Of a stretch of DNA of 64,000 bases, positions 14,801 to 23,800 are shown one piece after another. The stretch spans positions 1,711,484-1,775,483 of the forward strand of contig JABBOT010000030.1 of the NCBI GenBank assembly GCA_016165875.1. The letters are read 5' to 3'. How positions within the stretch are numbered: position 1 is the first letter of the stretch; the number at the start of each line of letters is the position of its first letter. The DNA comes from Acanthopleura granulata (Eukaryota; Mollusca; Polyplacophora; Chitonida; Chitonidae). The translations under genes were made by a program, and so were the position numbers. The notes below the pieces were generated by a model. The model searched no databases, was not told where the DNA came from, and saw nothing but the letters and a program-made list of their open reading frames with translations.

Positions 14801-17800
14801 TTTTGGACAACGACATTATCTCCTGTTAAATAGGGCCCGTATTCCCTACCAAATGTAGATGCAATTCCTGGAGTCGGCCCACATGGTAAAACGCTTCATG
14901 CGAATTCGTTTAGCTGGCTGTCAAAAGAAAAGAAGGCATTATTAACTTTTATTTGCCTGTATGTTGTTATTTTTAACTGATGAACACTTCTTAAACAGTG
15001 TTATTTCTTAGGTATTCTCGGGCCGTACGAGGGAAGGTCTGCCAGCAACCTGCGGATGGTCGTGGGTTCCCCTACCTGAGCTGCCCGGTTACCTCCTACC
15101 ATAATTCTGGCTGCCGTCGTACAAGTGAAATATTCTTGACTAAGGCATAAAAATCTAATAAATAAATTTAATAATAAACAAATTTTTATGTGCTCTCCAG
15201 AATCCAGCGTGACGAATCGTGTCCCGAATCTGACGTCTTACACAAAGACAGAGTTCAGCCAGTCCTTCACCTTGTACCACAAACTACTGCTGGTAAGATG
15301 CTCTGCATTCCAAGAGACTTTCACCAAAGCGGTCGGTGTGAGTTCAAGTCTAGCTCATGCTGTCTTCCTCTCCGATCATACCAGAGAAAGTCGGCCTTGC
15401 TGCGTGCAGATGGTCTTGGATTTACCATAATGCTGGCCGCCGTGGCGTATGTGAAGTAGTCTTGAGTACGGTGTAAAACAGCAATAAATAAATAAACAAG
15501 TACATAAATAAATAAATAAATAAATAAGTAAATGAATAAATAAAGAAATAAATAATAAATGAACAAAAAATTAATAAATATTACAAACTAATTTTGAAAC
15601 GTTGTGAACAATGTTCTAGTTGCTATATACAGGTTAATCGTAAACCACCCCCTACCGTAGGTTTTCATCGGAAAAAGAAGTCAGAGCACGTCATCATGGA
15701 TTAGTAGTTCGGCATTCATTCGCCAACACCAATAAATAAATGGTGAAAAATGAGTTAGAATGATACTTTGTATCTCGACTTTCGGATTAACAGTACACAT
15801 CCACTAAACTAAACTGATCATTGGATCTACAGGGGGTTTTTAGCTGCTGCTAATGCATTCATTCTGCTCGCCATGCACCACACAATCTCTTGTCAGACAT
15901 GATAGGGAGTTCCAAGTCGATATTCTCCTGAAACTGCTGTGTGTAGTCTGTCTCAAACATAGGCCCGGAGATCAAGAAACGGGGCCAACGCTGAGACCTG
16001 AAAATTGTCTTTTCTCTATTTTCTTACAGCGCAATTGTGTACGGTCCGTACATTCATTGTGTTGTGTAAGATCGCCAGTATACTGGAAGATTTGTGTACG
16101 GTCCGTACATTCATTGTGTTGTGTAAGATCGCCAGTATACTGGAAGATTTGTAATCAAAGAGCAGCTGCATGTATGAGCGTCCAGTTCTTTAGTGAGACG
16201 TTTCGAGTTCTTAAGTGTCCGATGCAAAAAACAATTCTTGTTCCTAAATGACTACTTCTTACAATGCCTTCGTTAAGAGGGTAGATGCAAGCTTTGTGGT
16301 ACAGTTTCTTGACCCCACAATAAAGAGAGCTTTTTGTGCATTTATGCACTTTGGGTATCCAGTAGAGTTATTGAATATCGGTATGACGGAATGGTACTGA
16401 TATTTTCGCCTTACTTTAAAAAGCCGTGATGGTTTTTAAAGGGTTCAGAGTATATGTCTTAATAGAGTACGTTAATGAGGCGGCAATCGTTGTTGCTGTG
16501 CTCAAATCCTCTACAAGAGCTTGATAGTAATTATTCTTGCAGACAAGGAAAATAATATTAGGAGCTTTGTCCTAAGGAACTGTAACGTATTTTCTTTTGA
16601 GGTCAGCAAGTATCATTTGCACGCCATTATCATTTAGGACTTGCTTGGCCGCTGGAAGAGCATTCGTATTTATATGATGGATTTCATAAAAAGCCAATGA
16701 TTCTATTCCAGAAACCTTCCGTTGCTCTTCATTTTTCGTGTTCTTTCGAATGTCAGCGTTTCCATTTTCCCTTGTCAGGATCACAGCCCTGCAGAAATCG
16801 AATTTGTCATTAAGGCACGCACGGACTCCTGGGTTGGACTTGGTCTAAGAGAGAACGGTAAGCCTTGAGCCCAAAACCTGTGGGCTCAAACAAATAACAC
16901 ACCGCTCATCTTTTCTGACATGTTCGATAGACACTCAACATTGTGGCACTATGGGGATGGAGGTTGGGGCGAAATGACCACATTGTACATGTACGATATT
17001 ATATCCTAATTTCAGATTTATTCGAATGAAAAATGGCTGTTATTTAGTTAAAAATGTTTTTTCTTATAAATATAACCTGCTAGTCTAAGTAGCCTTTGTG
17101 TGACCCCGGCTACACAGAAATACTGTCATTTTATGTTGATGCGTTTTGGCAGCTTATTCTATTCTGCCTTTTTGGCACTAACCTTGTATTCCTTTCTGTA
17201 GGGAAAACAGACGAGTGTCGAAGATTTCCTGAGCCCAGGTCAGTTGTCTCTCGACAAGTTTTCCCAACACCCGAGGGTGAGCCATCACCAGAACCTGGCA
17301 GTGAACCGGAACCCACAGGATACCCACATAGTGAACCGGGACCAGAAGGTGAACCGGAGGGAGAACCAGAAGGTGAACCGGAGGGAGAACCAGAAGGTGA
17401 ACCGGAACCCACAGGATACCCACATAGTGAACCGGGACCAGAAGGTGAACCGGAACCCACAGGATACCCACATAGTGAACCCGGACCAGAAGGTGAACCG
17501 GAACCCACAGGATACCCACATAGTGAACCGGGACCAGAAGGTGAACCGGAGGGAGAACCAGAAGGTGAACCGGAGGGAGAACCAGAAGGTGAACCGGAAC
17601 CCACAGGATACCCACATAGTGAACCGGGACCAGAACAGGAACCCACAGGATACCCACATAGTGAACCGGGACCAGAAGGTGAACCGGAGGGAGAACCTGA
17701 AGGTGAACCGGAGGGAGAACCAGAAGGTGAACCGGAGGGAGAACCAGAAGGTGAACCTGAGGGAGAACCGACTGGAAGCTTCCTTCACCCGATGGACTGT

Positions 17801-20800
17801 ACGGACATGGTAATCGGCTCCGCCCGCGGGATGATGGGTCGGGTAGGAGACTTTTACACCCGGGATAGGTCCACCCCACAGCCAGACCGCTTCTACGGTT
17901 ACACGGAGAGTCTGACGGGCGCGACTGCATTCGAGCTGAACGGAGAGACAGTCATCATTTTCCGTCGAAAGCTGGAAGGTATTAAAGAGTAGTGTGACTA
18001 ACGACACCATCGTATTTTTTCGCCTGTATGCGGAATTTTGTTGCGGTGGTTAGCTTTTTCGAAAAGTTGACGGCTCACATTCGGACGATGTTGAACACAC
18101 AAGGGGATCTTGTTTCTTTCTCTCCCAATTCTAATCAAGCCCTGATGCTAAGGGAGGTGTAAGTTGATACTCTAAAACATTTTCGTGAACAGTTAGAATG
18201 AATAACACAAGTAAACTGACAAGAGGTCGGATTTCTTCGGAGAGGTACTCGTGCCCATTTGCCGTACTGTCGTCCTTTATCTGGTTTTAATCCCCGTGTT
18301 GTACTATAAGTTATACCAGCTTGTTGTGTGGGAGTACGTCCTGACATATTTTGGAAATATTGATCTTTGAGACGAAATATCGTGCTGTATGTTCACGTCA
18401 CACTCTGGTATAACGAATTGATCATATCGAAGAGTATTTCGGATGACTTTTGTTGAATCAATACCGGATTAGTATCATCGGACGCTTTGCCACTGACTGT
18501 GAAGCAGAGATCCGTGCCACGTCTCACACGACTTAAAGAAGACAGACTCAGATCCTGGCACTGACTGCGCAGAGAAAGATATTTTTGCCTTAAGATATGC
18601 CTGCGCTGTAAAGAATATATGTAAAGTGGGGTAAAATTTGTCCGGCCCATCGCCTGCCAGTAGTTGGAATTCAATATATGGCGACGTTGATTCGAAAAGT
18701 TCGATTCTAAGGTTTAAATGGCTGGATCACTGTTGAAAGCAAACGGTCCTGGCTTTGGCGTTTTCACATTCCGGTTGACTTGATGAATCGGCTCATACCA
18801 AATGTCATGCAGGTTTCGAGCTGTTATTTGTAGTGCGATTGTCATCGTCAGCCTCTATCGCACCGATGCTGAACGCTACTGTAACGTACATAGGCAAGCA
18901 GTTAGCTATTCTAACATATGCACACAGAGCAGCAACGACAGTGCGACAGTTGTCAAAATGGTCACACTTTACCGGTGAAATAAAGTCTCTTGTCAGTTTT
19001 CCTCAGTAAGGATTTATTCTGTTCATGTAAATGCGTGAATTGAAGCAACTTAAATAATAACCAATCGTGACACTCGTACTTTCAGCCAAGGAGCCAACAG
19101 ACGCCGCCATCACTGATTCGTTCATGCACGTCACGTGGGCCATGGGCCAGAAACAGGGCTCCTACATCCACATTCCTCCGTCTGGCTTGGAGGCTGGGCA
19201 ACCCTCCATCCCGGACTTCTACCGCCGGGACGAGTTGAAATATCACGGGGACAGATCCCAACGAGGCTTCGGTACTATTAACTTTTTCGGTGAGTTGTTT
19301 TATGTCTTTAGGTTAGTATGGGGTCTCCGTGGCTGAATAGTTTGCGTGCTAGCGCAGCACAATGATCCTGGAGCCTCTCACCAATGCAATTGCTCAAGGC
19401 CAGTTCGTGGCGGCTGTCCCTCCGGCCGTAGGTGGGAAGGTCTTCCAGCAGCCTGCAGGTTGTCGTTGGTTCCCCCGGTATCTGCCAGGTTTCCTCCAAC
19501 TATAACACTAGCCGCCCTCGCATAATTGAAACATTCTAGAATACGGCGTTAGACACCAAACATATAAGTAAATAAAATAAACATTTCGCGTACAGCCTTG
19601 GTCTCGCCGAAGCCAATTAACATCTCATTAGTAAGATTAGAGGCTGGAGTCCCGAGCTCGTTAGTTTGACTACGGGTTTGGGCCATGGGGCCCGTCCAGT
19701 GCTGAATACCTGCGTTCATAAATCTCATCACCGTTCTCACTATAAATACCTAAATAAAACCTGGTGATTATTTCTCTTTTACATGCAACCAGGTTTCTTT
19801 CATCTGTAAGATTTTGTGCGGGAATTTGAATTGATGCTGGTGTTTACATTCTTCCGTATGAAAGATTTTGAATTGGAATTTGAATGATGACAGTGTTGAA
19901 CTTATTCTGCATGGAAGATATTGTATTGGAATTTGAATTGATGATTGTAATGGCATTCTTCGCTAGGAAAAATTTTGTATGGGAATTTTGAACTGATGGT
20001 TTTTATCTTTAATCCGTATGGATGATTTTGTACGGGAATTTAATTGAATCGATGCTTATACTGAAGCCAGATCTGGCTATTATAATCGAATAGGAATGTG
20101 GGACGCCGAAAAGAATACAGGCATGCGTCTCGCACAATTCAACAACTATCTATTTGCTGTCTTCGAAGGATATTTACTTAGTGCTTTATCAACTGAACTT
20201 TACTCCTGTTAACTCTTTAGACACAACTTTCAGCTTGCTTTTTACCGAAAGAAAGTCTTCGTAAGACCAGGAATGAAGTTACAATCGTACTTTACAACAC
20301 AATCATCGATAAGCAGCAATGCTGGTTGTACCTGAATACGTATCAATTGTGATTCCAGAACCATAAATACTTGTTGTGTAAGAATCAGCACAAGTAATAA
20401 AGGAATCGACAAACATCAATGCTGGTTGTACATTTATAAGCTTCAGTGGTGGTTGTAAATGTGATCCGGCACTCTTTGTTGAGCATGATGTTTAAAGAAA
20501 AGACAACTCTGAACAAAATGCTTATGGGCGTAAATAAAGTATCCTATATAGAGCTTAAAGGGAGTGGGCCTACGTTCTGTTTTTGTCATGTAGCATAGTA
20601 AGGGAAGTATTCATTCCAAGTAGAGGCCGCCAACTAGTAAAACAGTGTCCAAAATGGAATTTCCAACAACACAGTCAAATTTTTAGCAGCAATATAATTC
20701 TAATGGAAGAGAACTGAGGCGCCAAAATCAACGTTCGTATACGGGTCAATAATCGGAAGACCCAGTTTCCAAAAACGACAAATAACACAATCCCCCAAAG

Positions 20801-23800
20801 GACTAAGTTATACGGTAGTAGGAGCAGTCAGCAGTTTTCAGTGATGTCCGAAAAACAAACGTGTGTAATAACCGATTCTTCAAATCCAGTAATTTGTGTT
20901 GTCGAGATTTTACAACCCAAAGAACATCAAATCGAGCGCATTGATAAAATCGAAAGGGCCGACATGCTATCAATTTTCAGCTATTTTCTTTGACGTCATG
21001 CGAACCATGTGTTTCCTTTTAGGCATATGCGAGTGGGGTACATCGTGTTTCCGGTTTCCCTAACATGGTGTATCCCGTATAGCCTGGTGCGAATTCCAGC
21101 TCAAAAGTAGATTTATAGACTCACGATGCAGGCCAGAAGTTAATGGCTGTGGCCTTCTAGGTCCGTTTCTACTGCTCCAAAAAAAATAAACAAAGTTATC
21201 ATTATTTGTTTTCTCTTTTAAACAACAATCAACTAAAATACATTGTCCACTCTCAGGTCAAGCCACACAAGACGCCTGGGAAGGATCTGCTGCTCTCACT
21301 GGCCAGTTTGCCTCGGACTACAAACTGACCTGGTCGTTCTCCCCGGACGGCGTGTACATCACATTTGACCTGTCCGTTTCCCTGTACCTGGAAGATAATA
21401 GGTGGATAGCTGTGGGTTTCTCCACCGACAGATCTATGGTAAGTGACCGGCCGTCGAGTGTTATCCATTCGATTTAAGACAGTATTTAAAGGGAAATACC
21501 ACACAAAAACGAATTTATCGTGAGCGAAAAGATCATTAAAGACTGTATCTGAAAATATCTTCACTGAATATTCTAGATTTTTTCCAGTAAAATAAATGCA
21601 CCCAAATGTTTTGATTACACGGTGAGTTGTATGGAGCATGTTGATCATGCTGTTCACCAGCGACGTCACGTCTACTTTTCACGTCTACTCTAAAACAGAA
21701 ATTTATGGTCAAAAGATGAGAGCGTAGAGAGTAGTGACGACAGTGTATGAGTTGACAAATTACCACACATAACCTGTGAAGCATAGCCTCGGTGTTTTCG
21801 GGTGATTGTGTGTAAATGTGTTAAATGTGACAACACTGCACTTTGAGGAATGCTAGACCAGTGACGTCTTGTAAATTGCATTTAACGTCACTAATTGTTT
21901 TACTTACCTCTGGTTAGGCCATGGTGCTACCATGGTGCTAAGTTCTTACTGCTTAGACACTTTTTTAAACTGTTAGAATGAAACCCTTAGTGAAGTGAAT
22001 TGATAAGTGGCAGGATTCCATCGGTAAGGTGTGACCATTTGCCAAATATCACACTGTTGTCGCTGTTTTTGTTTTACTCTCCGTGCTGTAGTTTTTTATC
22101 CTGGCAAATTACTTCACTTAGTTTTTATTCCAGCAGTTCGAGTAAATGTTTAAGAATGAACAACTTACACGCCCCTTAGATCCACGAGGCGAATTAACGT
22201 CAAAAATGCAGTGATATTAATTCCAATTTATTAGGCGTCACTGGTCTACAATGCCCTAAAATTGGGCCGTTATTATCACATTTAAAAAAAAAAAATTTCT
22301 ACTAAGACATTGCAAAAAGATCGAGGCATTGGGTATCGATGGCTCACAGTCGCACTTTGCTTTAAGTCTATGCCAACTATCACGCTGTTGCCCCTGCTCA
22401 GGTTTTGTACCCCCTGTGCTGTGGTCCACATGTCAGCTGTCGCACGACGTTTATATGTTTGCATTCAGTTAAAATCTTTATTCAGAATATTCACAAATGT
22501 ATAATTTGTTTTTTCTTTATCAGAAGCCATCTCCGATCAGTTATGTAGGAAAGTGGAGAACATGTATATTTAGCTGATTTATGTCCATCTTGATTTCCAG
22601 CCAAACAGCGATATGGTGCTTGCTGTACAGACCAGTCAAGATGGCGTCTATCAAGTAACCGACAGGTTTGTAACCTTAAACATTATACACACAGTGAAAG
22701 TTACATTCCATTCGTTTCTTTAACCATAACTATTTTAGTCCAGCTCATGCTGGTTTCCTCTCCGGTCGTACTTGGAAAGGTCTGCGAGAGACCTCCGGGT
22801 AGAAGTTATTTTTTCCCGCGCTGTGCCTGGTTTCCGGCCATGCAGTATAATGTTGGCCGACGTAGCATAAGTGAAATATCTTTGAGAAGGATCTTTCAAA
22901 ACTCCAATAAAATAAATAAATAAATAAACAAATAAACAAACAAACAAACAAACAAACAAACAAATAAATAAATAAATAAATAAATAAATAAATGCATAAA
23001 TACATAAATGTTTTAAGAAGATACCCTGTGTACCTCTGTGTTTAATTTGGAGGTATTCTGAACAGAATTGTATAACTTGGTTGGAAACCATTTTCGTTAG
23101 TCAACAACCGTGTAAGAACATGGAAGCGTTGGGTGAATGACGGAAAAGCTGTGTTTAACGCCGTTCTCAAAACAGTTTACGTATTTAGATAAACAAATTG
23201 CATTTAAAATCACTGTAATTTTTTACCTATTTCTGCTCCAGCCGTGGTGCTAGGGGCGGTGTTAGTTGTTACTCTTACAAGACTTCCATGAAAAGTTAGA
23301 ATAAAACCCTGACTGAAGTAAATTGACAAGATACCTGATTTCAACGGTAACCCCTCCATTTGCCAACTATCACACTGCTCTGGTTTTACCCTCTGTGTTG
23401 TACTTTTTTATATTATATTTAACGCATGGCAAGCTCGAGAGTAATTCTTTGATCTGACGTCAGTCAGTTTTCAGGCTCATATTTATTTGATCGTTGTTAA
23501 ATGCCATACTCAAGACTTTTTCACTTCTATCATGGGGAGGAGGAGAAAACCGGCGTGTTTGGGAAAACCACCGACTGTTGGGAAGTGTCTGACGTGTTTT
23601 CCCCCACACGTTATGCACACCATATGTATAACAAACTCTAGACGGCGCAAATAGCAACACGTGCTCTATAGAGCGGTCATTATCACCAAGGGCCCACAAA
23701 CGTTGACAGCAGGAGAATGTACAAATTCCCGCCCAATGTCGGTTTTGAACTATAAACTCGTTCGTTCCTGCGATCGATTGATTGGTTGATTGATTTCATT

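Larger units (their letters stand above)
14670..23420. repeat. Unclassified interspersed repeat, five copies in introns of the DOMON gene
   Basis: Diverged copies of a roughly 130-bp sequence lie near 14685-14800, 18185-18310, 21970-22105, 22340-22440 and 23285-23415. They share AGTTAGAATGAAACCC, then GCCAACTATCACACTGCT, then GTTTTACCCTCCGTGCTGTA. All are in the plus orientation. No terminal inverted repeats or tail were seen. The coordinates give the span holding the copies. Confidence 0.65.

Noticed and set aside
17131..18010. Antisense and shifted open frames across the GEPE repeat (171-250 residues)
   Set aside because: Shadows of the coding minisatellite. Only the plus-strand frame joins the flanking exons in phase and continues into the DOMON sequence.
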